Source: Saccharicrinis sp. UBA6048
GTDB taxonomy: Bacteria; Bacteroidota; Bacteroidia; Bacteroidales; Marinilabiliaceae
NCBI GenBank assembly: GCA_002429115.1
Contig: DIYS01000223.1
Coordinates: 1-14,670, forward strand
DNA: 14,670 nt
Direction: 5' to 3'
Shown here: piece by piece, positions 6,043-12,109 of the stretch
How positions within the stretch are numbered: the stretch's first letter is position 1
Layout of the letters: each line of letters begins with the position of its first letter
The notes under the pieces: model-generated
The model's database searches: none
Told to the model about the DNA's origin: nothing
The model's input: the letters and a program-made list of their open reading frames with translations, nothing else
Translations under genes and position numbers: made by a program

Positions 6043-6558
6043 CTACCATAAAGCTATTTGCTTAGGCTCATAACCGGGGATAACTTTCAAATATCGCTTA
6101 TCTTCCAATGCCTGTAAGTCCTCACGTAACCGCCTGATATAGCGAGTTAAAAGCAATCTCTTTTCGGTCTTATCCTCCAACTCTGCTTTAAGTGCGTATT
6201 CTTTTCTAACATCGGCCTGACTTACTCCATAGCCGCCAGTCTTGCGGATGGTGGGCAATACCTCGGATGTAACCCAACGCTTAAAACGTTTAGCGGCTTT
6301 TAGGTTGCTACTAAAAATCAATGAGTAAAGTCCCGATTCATTAATTAGTTTCATTTGTCTTTGTTGACCTGACCCGTCCACTAGACGGGTTTGCATATCT
6401 TCATTATCAACATTTTTTCTTAAAGCTTGGTCGGTGTCACTATAACCTAAAGCTTTTGCAACGTCCATGCCGACAAAGTAAATATTGCCGTTCTCATCGC
6501 TTACGGTTCTCAATTGTGTACCGTCAAAGTCAAAATTCATTAATTCGTTATTCATCAT
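6043..6558 (-). CDS. Bro-N domain antirepressor-like protein
   Basis: The 171-residue protein carries an N-terminal Bro-N domain (about residues 5-110): FDFDGTQLRTVSDENGNIYFVGMDVAKALGYSDTDQALRKNVDNED, then KLINESGLYSLIFSSNLKAAKRFKRWVTSEVLPTIRKTGGY. The VGMDVAKALGY, ESGLYSLIF and FKRWVTSEVLPTIRKTGGY blocks are diagnostic of the family. Such proteins are common in temperate phages, where the domain binds DNA or disables a repressor. The C-terminal part (about 111-171) is basic and helical and matches no antirepressor C-terminal domain I know. The start has two adjacent ATGs (6558, 6555). It begins 8 bases after the upstream gene's stop and ends with TAG. Confidence 0.88.
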   Translation of the reverse strand: MMNNELMNFDFDGTQLRTVSDENGNIYFVGMDVAKALGYSDTDQALRKNVDNEDMQTRLVDGSGQQRQMKLINESGLYSLIFSSNLKAAKRFKRWVTSEVLPTIRKTGGYGVSQADVRKEYALKAELEDKTEKRLLLTRYIRRLREDLQALEDKRYLKVIPGYEPKQIALW

Positions 6559-6566
6559 TTTAGTTT

Positions 6567-7070
6567 TTAGTTATTTGAAATTAGTTCTTTATATCGTTGG
6601 GTTAATTCGCTGAATGCAAAGTGTTTTTGCACCTCTGTAACTTCGTTATAATTGGCTTTAGGTGGTAGTAAATAGTCTTTTGCCTTGCTTTGGGTTGTGT
6701 TAAACTTCTTTGCGTTTAGGTTTCCGTAATGCTTACTTATCACCTCGTAAAAGTCAGGGTATGAACTACTAGCCACCGCTTTAATTTTTCGTTCAAAACA
6801 TCGGGGATTAGCAATATTGAACACATTCTTTGATAACTCTTTTGTCCATACTAACAGGGCTTTATATAGCTTTGCCTTTGTTGTTCCTTGTGCTTTATGT
6901 ACACCATGTTTAGCCCATACATTAGCCACATTTACACAGGCCACCGCCCAACAGTGGTTAATAGCCTCATTATGTGCCATTCCTACACCGATGTAATAAA
7001 AGTAATGGTGTACTTTCACTTCCTTTAGGCATTCATCTACGAATTGTCTTTTTGCTTGTTGTTCGCTCAT
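6567..7070 (-). CDS. Hypothetical protein (167 aa)
   Basis: MSEQQAKRQFVDECLKEVKVHHYFYYIG... is a soluble protein rich in Lys, His, Asn and aromatic residues, with no membrane span. The middle (INHCWAVACVNVANVWAKHGVHKAQG) is Cys/Trp/His-rich but shows no regular metal-binding spacing. I do not recognise a family. The gene is tightly linked to the Bro-N gene (8-base gap) and sits 32 bases below the small winged-helix-like gene, so it belongs to the rep-to-Bro transcription unit. Confidence 0.68.
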   Translation of the reverse strand: MSEQQAKRQFVDECLKEVKVHHYFYYIGVGMAHNEAINHCWAVACVNVANVWAKHGVHKAQGTTKAKLYKALLVWTKELSKNVFNIANPRCFERKIKAVASSSYPDFYEVISKHYGNLNAKKFNTTQSKAKDYLLPPKANYNEVTEVQKHFAFSELTQRYKELISNN

Positions 7071-7102
7071 TATTAATTAGTTTAAAGTCTTTTTGTTGCT
7101 TT

Positions 7103-7312
7103 TTATATTTCTCTGATTATTGTATAACACTTATGGTTCAAAGTGTTACCGGGCTTTATTACTCCGGCTTCAATCAATCTTTTTAAACTGCTTTCTACCT
7201 CTTGCCTTATGGTGGCCGCTATCTCTACATCTAAGGAATGACAGGGGCTAACGCGTTTTTCTTTCTTCCTGTGCTGTATATCCCGCACCACCTTATAAAT
7301 TATCTCATCCAT
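7103..7312 (-). CDS. Small winged-helix-like protein (69 aa)
   Basis: MDEIIYKVVRDIQHRKKEKRVSPCHSLDVEIAATIRQEVESSLKRLIEAGVIKPGNTLNHKCYTI has the order basic helix, helix, recognition-like helix (SSLKRLIEAGVI) and a hairpin-like end (KPGNTLNHKCYTI), which suits a short winged helix. This assignment rests on pattern only. The ATG at 7312 overlaps the end of the Rep-like gene by 8 bases (its TGA lies within the new ATGGATGAG start), so it is translationally coupled and may regulate copy number or rep expression. Confidence 0.62.
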   Translation of the reverse strand: MDEIIYKVVRDIQHRKKEKRVSPCHSLDVEIAATIRQEVESSLKRLIEAGVIKPGNTLNHKCYTIIREI

Positions 7313-8795
7313 GTTTGTTATTTACCTGTTCAACCAGTCTAATAAACTCCTTTGCCCTTATGGAGGTGAGGGCAATAACACCCACTCCCGGCACATTCCT
7401 AACCCGTACTTTTGCAACCTTTTGCCGTTGTTTATGGGTCATTGGCTTTAGCTCTTTAGCGGTGGTTCTCTTGACCGTTCCCGTCTTGGTGGTGATAGTA
7501 ATTTTAATTTCATGTGTTAAAATTTCGTTTTTAATTATTGCTAATTGCTTAGTTTCCTTTTCGGCTTGTTTTCTCCGGTTCGTTCTCCGGGTGTTGTTGC
7601 TTGAAACATTGCGGCAAGCTTTCGCCTTTTTGCCGTATAGTTTTTCAGAACAAAAGCGGCTGTTTTTTCTTTGGTGTGATATATCCCGGCCACAGGTTAA
7701 ACAGGTACGCAATTTTTGAGGTGTTCCCGGTGTGGGTTTTTCCTTCTGTTTTTCTGTTTTTTCAAACCTGTTCTTTTGATGAGGTGGGAGGTGATGAAAT
7801 CCCCCTATATTTATATCGGGAGAACATCCCCTTTTTTCCGCTGCAATATCATTGTGCAGTTTGGGGAGAACATCCCCTTTTTTGTGCTGCCAATCGGTTA
7901 GTTTTTGCAATAGTTCAAAAGTGCGTTTTTTCACTTCCTCAAATAGTCCGGTTGGGTTGCATTTCTCTACCAGTTGCCTATATCTCAATCGAGCTTTATA
8001 TCGCTTCTTAAAATTGAGTTCCTCCCAGTACATCGGATTTTCAAACCGGGTAAGGGTTAATAACTCTTTTGGGGTCAGGTTGTTTTTATTCAGTGACTTA
8101 TCAATAAATACTATCTCACTAATCAAGTTGTAAAGCACCTCACCAAGTTTTAAGGCCGTTCGGTGTTGGGCTAAATCATGGAGTGTTAAGGGTTTCCGGC
8201 TTTCCTTAATGCCGTATTGCTCTAAAAATCTTGTTTTCTTTACTCTTAGTTCAATGCGTAACAGTCTATTGTTGAGGTTTCCGGCACTTTTCCCCTTGTC
8301 GTACAGCTTAATATCATACTCACCAAAAGAGGCTATTTTTCCAATTCTCGAAGCCTCCATTTTTAAATTTACAAACCGCTTTGTTGGTAGGCTTATAACT
8401 GACCTTAAAAACTTCTTTACCGTAGTATCAGCGGGCAACAGGATGTTAACACCGTACTCAAAGTTTCGTATTATTGATTGACCGGGGATAACATCGTAAC
8501 GCCTTTGCATCTCTGACACTACCGCCCGAAAATCATTAATAGTAAACTGGTTTGCGTTGTGTTTGCCATCGTTAAAGTACTGGTGAAAGCTCCCCATAAT
8601 AGTACAGTGTTTCACCTCTTTGCACTTGTCGGATGGTGTAACCCTAAAGGTCAGGTTCTTAACTTCCGCCTCTCTTTTTCTGTTCAACACCTCACCCGTC
8701 CGCTCATCAACTGTAAGCGGAAAGCTTAACCGCTCATTATTCAGCCAATGGAGGTAAAAAGTACCTTGACAGTCTATTTTTAAATAGTCGTACAT
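7305..8795 (-). CDS. Rep-like protein (phage gene II/X type) with C-terminal zinc ribbon
   Basis: The 496-residue protein has blocks that recall rolling-circle replication initiators of the filamentous-phage gene II/X type found in Bacteroidetes elements: SFHQYFNDGKHNANQFTINDF (69-89), NFEYGVNILLP (111-121), DIKLYDKGKS (161-170) and LLRIELRVKKTRFLEQYGIK (178-197). Tyr165 is the tyrosine I would suspect as nicking residue; this is an inference. After a low-complexity linker (about 300-362) comes a likely zinc ribbon, CLTC...FC...AC (Cys365, Cys368, Cys382, Cys394). A strongly basic tail follows. The linker-coding DNA contains a three-hairpin cluster at 7818-7883 that may be the origin. A 7-pair hairpin at 8835-8851 lies 40 bases before the start. 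It heads a leftward unit of at least four genes. The family call is moderate; another DNA-binding role cannot be excluded. Confidence 0.6.
   Translation of the reverse strand: MYDYLKIDCQGTFYLHWLNNERLSFPLTVDERTGEVLNRKREAEVKNLTFRVTPSDKCKEVKHCTIMGSFHQYFNDGKHNANQFTINDFRAVVSEMQRRYDVIPGQSIIRNFEYGVNILLPADTTVKKFLRSVISLPTKRFVNLKMEASRIGKIASFGEYDIKLYDKGKSAGNLNNRLLRIELRVKKTRFLEQYGIKESRKPLTLHDLAQHRTALKLGEVLYNLISEIVFIDKSLNKNNLTPKELLTLTRFENPMYWEELNFKKRYKARLRYRQLVEKCNPTGLFEEVKKRTFELLQKLTDWQHKKGDVLPKLHNDIAAEKRGCSPDINIGGFHHLPPHQKNRFEKTEKQKEKPTPGTPQKLRTCLTCGRDISHQRKNSRFCSEKLYGKKAKACRNVSSNNTRRTNRRKQAEKETKQLAIIKNEILTHEIKITITTKTGTVKRTTAKELKPMTHKQRQKVAKVRVRNVPGVGVIALTSIRAKEFIRLVEQVNNKHG
7818..7883. repeat. Three-hairpin cluster with a 20-base direct repeat inside rep
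   Basis: A 20-base sequence occurs at 7818-7837 and 7864-7883. Each copy can fold: GGGA-gaaca-TCCC in the first, GGGGA-gaaca-TCCCC in the second (7863-7877), and each is followed by six T on the plus strand. Between them CTGCAAT...ATTGTGCAG (7841-7859) forms a third, bulged hairpin. The copies are 46 bases apart, so they are read in different codon frames (KKGDVLP versus KRGCSP); the repeat is kept as DNA, not as protein. It may be a replication origin, a Rep-binding site or a pair of antisense terminators. Confidence 0.6.
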
Positions 8796-8834
8796 TGAAT
8801 CAGTGGGGAATTATTGAAATGCTTATATTTGCTC

Positions 8835-8851
8835 TTGACGGTTGCCGTCAA
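8835..8851. promoter_or_regulatory. Perfect hairpin upstream of rep
   Basis: TTGACGG-TTG-CCGTCAA is a perfect 7-pair inverted repeat with a 3-base loop, centred 48 bases before the rep ATG. It lies next to a near-match promoter box on the minus strand (TAAGTTTTG, 8849-8857). It could be an operator, a Rep-binding site, or a leader hairpin. Confidence 0.5.
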
Positions 8852-8869
8852 AACTTATTGAACAACATT

Positions 8870-8897
8870 AAAAGGGTGTGCAACGGCATACCCTTTT
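8870..8897 (-). terminator. Intrinsic terminator after the integrase-excisionase unit
   Basis: Stem 8870-8880 pairs with 8887-8897 (11 pairs, one G-T) around loop CAACGG, with an A-tract on one side and T-tract on the other, so it could act in both directions. It directly abuts the stop codon at 8898-8900 and separates the integrase/xis unit from rep. Confidence 0.7.
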
Positions 8898-9185
8898 TTA
8901 ATTGTCAACTAGCGTACTAAGCCCGTTTTCTAGGGTGTTACAAAGATTTTTAATTGTTGTGTGGCGGTCGCCGTTTGCTATTAATGCACATTGATTGATA
9001 GCCATAACCCGGTAGTAATTGGCGCACTCAATACGCCTATCATCCTGCTTTATGTTGTATTCTGATAGGTTAATACGTACTAAATCAATAGCTTTTTGTT
9101 TGTCCGGTTGGCTTATATACTGCCATTCGGCAAGCTCATCAATGCAGTTTTTAAACAGCGTGGTTAATTGGTGGGTGTTGCTCAT
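8898..9185 (-). CDS. Small hypothetical protein (95 aa) coupled to the excisionase-like gene
   Basis: MSNTHQLTTLFKNCIDELAEWQYISQPDKQKAIDLVRINLSEYNIK... is predicted mostly helical and soluble, with several Cys residues but no metal-binding pattern. No known family is recognised. Its ATG overlaps the stop of the excisionase-like gene in an ATGA, a classic sign of translational coupling. The gene ends exactly at the terminator hairpin. Its position suggests a helper in excision or replication control, which is an inference from context only. Confidence 0.66.
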   Translation of the reverse strand: MSNTHQLTTLFKNCIDELAEWQYISQPDKQKAIDLVRINLSEYNIKQDDRRIECANYYRVMAINQCALIANGDRHTTIKNLCNTLENGLSTLVDN

Positions 9186-9481
9186 CGGTTAGCCCTCCCG
9201 CTCTTAATTTCCGTTAGTGAGCTTTCAACCTCTGAACGCTTGAAGTAAACACGGTTAGCAATCTTATAGGCTTTCAATATGCCTTTTTTTGTCCAGTCAT
9301 TTACTGATACTAAGGAAATGCCGAACATATCCGCAATCTGTTTGCGTGTTATGTAATCTGTGGGGTCGTTTTGGTTCGTTAATTGGCTTTGTAGTCTTTG
9401 AACTTCATTTGTTAAGCCATCGAGCTTATTAATAAGCGTTGAAGCGTCTAAATCTTGAATCTGAACAGTTTTTGTTATCAT
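9182..9481 (-). CDS. Excisionase-like HTH protein
   Basis: The 99-residue protein has a short coiled-coil-like N-terminus (about 15-38, ASTLINKLDGLTNEVQRLQSQL). A MerR/excisionase-type HTH follows (about 43-85): YITRKQIADMFGISLVSVNDWTKKGILKAYKIANRVYFKRSEVESSL. The ending GRANR is basic. This is the usual HTH_17 arrangement of Bacteroidetes element excisionases, which bend DNA at attachment sites and set the direction of recombination. It is located close to the integrase gene, supporting that role. An inverted repeat at 9544-9564 and a 10-base motif shared with the right end lie upstream of it. Confidence 0.78.
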   Translation of the reverse strand: MITKTVQIQDLDASTLINKLDGLTNEVQRLQSQLTNQNDPTDYITRKQIADMFGISLVSVNDWTKKGILKAYKIANRVYFKRSEVESSLTEIKSGRANR

Positions 9482-9506
9482 CCTTGCATGTATTTAAAAG
9501 TACACC

Positions 9507-9515
9507 GCAAAGATG
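9507..9515 (-). promoter_or_regulatory. Possible -7 box for the excisionase-like gene
   Basis: On the minus strand CATCTTTG followed by C, one base from the TAnnTTTGY consensus, 26 bases before the ATG. No -33 TTTG is seen at the expected distance, so this is tentative. Confidence 0.35.
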
Positions 9516-9543
9516 CTTTTAGGCTTCCTGTCTATCTTTACAC

Positions 9544-9564
9544 ACTTTCTACATTATAGAAAGT
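9544..9564. promoter_or_regulatory. Inverted repeat upstream of the excisionase-like gene (operator candidate)
   Basis: ACTTTCTA-CATTA-TAGAAAGT is a perfect 8-base inverted repeat with a 5-base spacer, followed by a further GAAAGTGTAGAAA. It lies just past the stop of the 9581-10522 gene and about 30 bases above the predicted xis promoter. There is no T-tract, so an operator is likelier than a terminator. Confidence 0.5.
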
Positions 9565-9580
9565 ATTGAAAGTGTAGAAA

Positions 9581-10522
9581 CTAAGTGTTATATATTGATG
9601 GTCTGTTGTTTGTGTTGTGTTCTCCTTTTCTAAATTTACTTAATGCTGTATTGATTGCTGTATTACTTATCGGCTTTCCGTTGTATAAAAAGCAGCCTAC
9701 TTTTTCCAGTGTTGCCCCTAATTGTGTAGTTTTTATCCATTCATCCGTAAGCATCTGATAAAACACATAACACAAATCAAGCTGTTTATTTCTCTTTATC
9801 TCCATCGGTGTAATCCCTTGCGGGATTATATCGGATAAAAGCAAGCGCCAAAACTCTTTATCTGAGTTTACAAATAGATGTTTAGTGTTTTCATGAACTT
9901 TATCAATATAATGAGATGGTATATTATCCGGCAAGAGGGTTAAAGCCTGACCTTTAGGGCTTGGGGGATTAGTAACCGTATGGCCTAACTCTTGTAGCTT
10001 CTCATCAATATATTGATATGTTTTAACCCTACTAAGGTCAGTAGCAAAATAGGTAAGGGCTAGACCATCATAAGACAATGGGTTAAATAAAGGCTGTATG
10101 TTCTCTATGTGCCATTCGTAATATATTGATTTTGATACTATTTTGTCCTGTTCTTTTCTTAGTTCAACCGCTTTATACTGTGGTTTGACGAATGCCAAAC
10201 GCCTTTCAATATTTTCAATATCATCATTTGTATTTGCAATAGCCTCTATTAATAGCCATTCTTCAATAGTCGGATAGTAGTAAAATTCTTTAGCAGTCTT
10301 GCTTATCATTTGCGGTTCTAATTCGTCATATTTTTTACGAAACAACTTACTCAATGCTTGGGATTTTACATTATTACTATCTTTTATGTATCTAACATTA
10401 AGTCCATAAGAGGCTAATATATACCGCTTTGCTTTTGATTGAGATAGTTTATAATATGCCTCAATGCTTTGTTTTTTATACCAATCTATATACTTGTCAA
10501 TATCAATACTGTACGCACTCAT
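9581..10522 (-). CDS. Hypothetical protein (313 aa) downstream of the integrase
   Basis: A soluble, Tyr- and Lys-rich protein beginning MSAYSIDIDKYIDWYKKQSIEAYYKLSQSKAKRYILASYGL. The C-terminal third (HLFVNSDKEFWRLLLSDIIP...LDLCYVFYQMLTDEWIKTTQLGATLEKVGCFLYNGKPISNTAINTALSKFRKG) resembles a helical, DNA-binding-like end of the sort seen in Bacteroidetes element regulators. I cannot assign a family with confidence. The ATG at 10522 is chosen, 4 bases beyond the integrase stop; a TTG at 10534 would overlap the integrase end. It is thus probably co-transcribed with the integrase and could modulate recombination. It ends with TAG. Confidence 0.7.
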   Translation of the reverse strand: MSAYSIDIDKYIDWYKKQSIEAYYKLSQSKAKRYILASYGLNVRYIKDSNNVKSQALSKLFRKKYDELEPQMISKTAKEFYYYPTIEEWLLIEAIANTNDDIENIERRLAFVKPQYKAVELRKEQDKIVSKSIYYEWHIENIQPLFNPLSYDGLALTYFATDLSRVKTYQYIDEKLQELGHTVTNPPSPKGQALTLLPDNIPSHYIDKVHENTKHLFVNSDKEFWRLLLSDIIPQGITPMEIKRNKQLDLCYVFYQMLTDEWIKTTQLGATLEKVGCFLYNGKPISNTAINTALSKFRKGEHNTNNRPSIYNT

Positions 10523-10526
10523 ATAC

Positions 10527-11795
10527 CTATACAACCCTTAAATTATTACTTGTTTTAGCCCAGTGAGCAGCTAACATTTTGGCGTGTTCCTCCGGCGTAA
10601 CCTTAATGTACTTCATAAAGGCTTTTTCTGTTTTATGGCCTGTAATCTTCATTATTGAAATGGTGGGGAATCCCGACTTATAGAGATTGGTAGCAAATGA
10701 ACGCCGGGCGGTGTGACTTGTGACTAACTCCCACTTTTCAAACTTAGTACTTCGCTTAATGCCGCCTTTTGTAATACCTTTGTGTGTATCTTCGTTAATC
10801 CCGGCAAGCTTAGAAACTTCCTTTATGTAATCGTTAAATTTTTGGTTTGATATGGCTTTAGGCAATTGACCGCCGTATTTGTCCCAAATAGCCTTAACCA
10901 TTGGGTTTAATGGTATCAACACCCGCCCGCCTGTTTTTTGTTGCTCTACCTCAATAAAATTGCCTTTGAGGTTGGCCGGAGTTAGCCGGGTAACATCCGA
11001 AAACCTTAAGCCAGTCCAACAGCCAACTATAAACAAGTCTCTGACCCGGTCAAGTTTTGGTTTATCAGCAAGATTAATAGTGTATATTTTTGCTATCTCT
11101 TTATCAGTTAAATATGTTGCGTCCGCTTCCTCTGAAAATGTTTTAAAACGGGAGCTTTTAAAGTCTCTTGTAACGGGTAGCCCGGCAGCATCAGCAGCAT
11201 TCAGAAAGGCTTTAAGAATCGCTATTAATTTACCCGTTGTGTTTGTAGATGAGTTATTAACCTTGCCTTGGTACTCTATAAAGTCGTGGTAAAAGTCCAG
11301 TGTAATACTCTTAAATTCTAATGTTATCCCGGCGTACTTCTCATAGTTTGCAAGGTGATTACGGCAAGAAACATACTTTTTGAGAGTGTTTTTAGTGATA
11401 TACTTACCCGTGGCCGGGTTTATTCTGTTCTTTGATTGCTCAATATAGCTATCAATAAAGGCTATTAGTGTTTTACTGGCCGGAGCGGTAACACCTGTAA
11501 ATATATCCAAGTGCTTTTTTAATCCATCCTTTGTAATTTCTTTCTGACTGTATTTACAATCAGTTGCATAGTTTGAGCATTCAGAGGCTAAACCATCTAA
11601 AAGGGTGTTTATCTTTTCTTTGTCTGCAACATGGGTAACGTTCCGCACCCTGTATGTGTCATCATTCCAGTACTTAGGCTTTACTTTAAAGCCAGTTGAA
11701 TAGACTAATTTTTGATTCTTGTGTCGAAAAATCAAATAGATTGTTTGGGGCTTGGTTTCATCCTTACCACGCAAATTAAACTTTACAGTTGCCAT
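10527..11795 (-). CDS. Tyrosine recombinase / integrase
   Basis: The 422-residue protein has the three-part layout of Bacteroidetes integrases. The N-terminal arm-binding domain (about 1-95) includes YLIFRHKNQKLVYSTGFKVKPKYWN. The SAM-like core-binding domain spans about 105-215, and the catalytic domain about 225-405. All catalytic residues are visible: Arg264 (CWTGLRFSDV), Lys287 (QQKTGGR), His361 and Arg364 (HTARRSFATN), His387 (TGHKT) and the nucleophile Tyr396 (FMKYIKV). It should cut and rejoin DNA at the 15-base core in the tRNA-Arg 3' end. The gene lies at the right end of the element, pointing inward. Its promoter (11817-11824) lies beside the GTTGTCG repeats, which suggests autoregulation by arm binding. 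Confidence 0.96.
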   Translation of the reverse strand: MATVKFNLRGKDETKPQTIYLIFRHKNQKLVYSTGFKVKPKYWNDDTYRVRNVTHVADKEKINTLLDGLASECSNYATDCKYSQKEITKDGLKKHLDIFTGVTAPASKTLIAFIDSYIEQSKNRINPATGKYITKNTLKKYVSCRNHLANYEKYAGITLEFKSITLDFYHDFIEYQGKVNNSSTNTTGKLIAILKAFLNAADAAGLPVTRDFKSSRFKTFSEEADATYLTDKEIAKIYTINLADKPKLDRVRDLFIVGCWTGLRFSDVTRLTPANLKGNFIEVEQQKTGGRVLIPLNPMVKAIWDKYGGQLPKAISNQKFNDYIKEVSKLAGINEDTHKGITKGGIKRSTKFEKWELVTSHTARRSFATNLYKSGFPTISIMKITGHKTEKAFMKYIKVTPEEHAKMLAAHWAKTSNNLRVV

Positions 11796-11816
11796 AAGAT
11801 AGAATTATTGAACACT

Positions 11817-11824
11817 CAAATATA
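11817..11824 (-). promoter_or_regulatory. -7 box for the integrase gene
   Basis: The minus strand reads TATATTTG, a perfect TAnnTTTG match, about 22 bases before the ATG. A second match, TATTTTTG, lies at 11839-11846. An inverted GTTGTCG word (11832-11838) falls between them. Confidence 0.5.
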
Positions 11825-11850
11825 ACAAAAACGACAACCAAAAATAGCCC

Positions 11851-11868
11851 GTTGTCGGTTTTGTGCCG
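11851..11868 (+). repeat. Right copy of the 18-base terminal repeat
   Basis: Identical to 4083-4100 and in the same orientation. It is 142 bases inside the right core repeat, compared with 57 bases inside the left one. Confidence 0.6.
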
Positions 11869-12010
11869 CTTTTTTCTTTACTTGTTTTAATCTACCTTTA
11901 CTCAACTTAATTTCTTAAATCCTCCTAAATGCCCGTAGATAGTAAAGTGTAGAGGGTATTGTGTTGATTTTGGGGAATTGTAAAAAACAGTAGAAAAAGA
12001 GGGGTAAAAG

Positions 12011-12025
12011 TCCCGTCGGGACTAC
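12011..12025 (+). repeat. attR core repeat
   Basis: A 15-base copy of the tRNA-Arg 3' end (see 4011-4025). No other tRNA sequence accompanies it, so the functional tRNA stays at the left junction and this copy is a bare 3' remnant. Confidence 0.88.
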
Positions 12026-12050
12026 TTTCAAAAACACTAATATAATGACA

Positions 12051-12084
12051 GTCAGTCTTTCGCTAAAGGCTGGCTTTCTTTTTG
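12051..12084 (+). terminator. Former tRNA-Arg terminator, stranded by the integration
   Basis: GTCAGTCTTT pairs with AAAGGCTGGC (10 pairs, two G-T) around loop CGCT, followed by TTTCTTTTTG on the plus strand. The only plus-strand transcription unit it fits is the tRNA-Arg. Joining the sequence left of 4025 to that right of 12025 would place it 26 bases after the core, where a tRNA terminator belongs. Confidence 0.7.
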
Positions 12085-12109
12085 ATCCTGAATAAGTCCT
12101 TGATTTAGA

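Larger units (their letters stand above)
4011..12025. mobile_element. 8-kb tRNA-Arg-integrated element (phage-satellite or cryptic replicon type)
   Basis: The ends are defined by the 15-base direct repeat TCCCGTCGGGACTAC at 4011-4025 (tRNA 3' end) and 12011-12025; repeat-to-repeat spacing is exactly 8,000 bases. Inside lie an integrase next to the right end, an excisionase-like HTH gene, a Rep-like gene, a Bro-N antirepressor-like gene, a tandem-HTH gene and several unknown small genes, all on the minus strand. The repeated core is itself nearly symmetric (TCCCG T CGGGA), as tyrosine-recombinase core sites often are. No structural phage genes, relaxase or conjugation genes are visible. It would therefore need a helper to move between cells, unless an unknown gene serves that role. 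The satellite label is an inference from content and size. Confidence 0.85.
11796..12109. other. 314-base non-coding region holding the right end of the element
   Basis: It contains no gene. In order it has the integrase promoter, an arm-type repeat at 11851-11868, an imperfect inverted pair (11892-11902 with 11941-11952, which includes AAAGTGTAGA), the attR core at 12011-12025, and the former tRNA-Arg terminator at 12051-12084. Host sequence resumes right of 12025. Confidence 0.7.

Noticed and set aside
7315..8133. Long plus-strand frames (7315-7719, 7601-8011, 7852-8133)
   Set aside because: They are antisense shadows of the Rep-like gene, with membrane-like composition caused by the reversed Lys-rich code.
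4011..12025. CRISPR array, insertion sequence, transposase, toxin-antitoxin pair, retron or defence island within the element
   Set aside because: No regularly spaced repeat array, transposase, reverse transcriptase or recognisable toxin or defence domain was seen.
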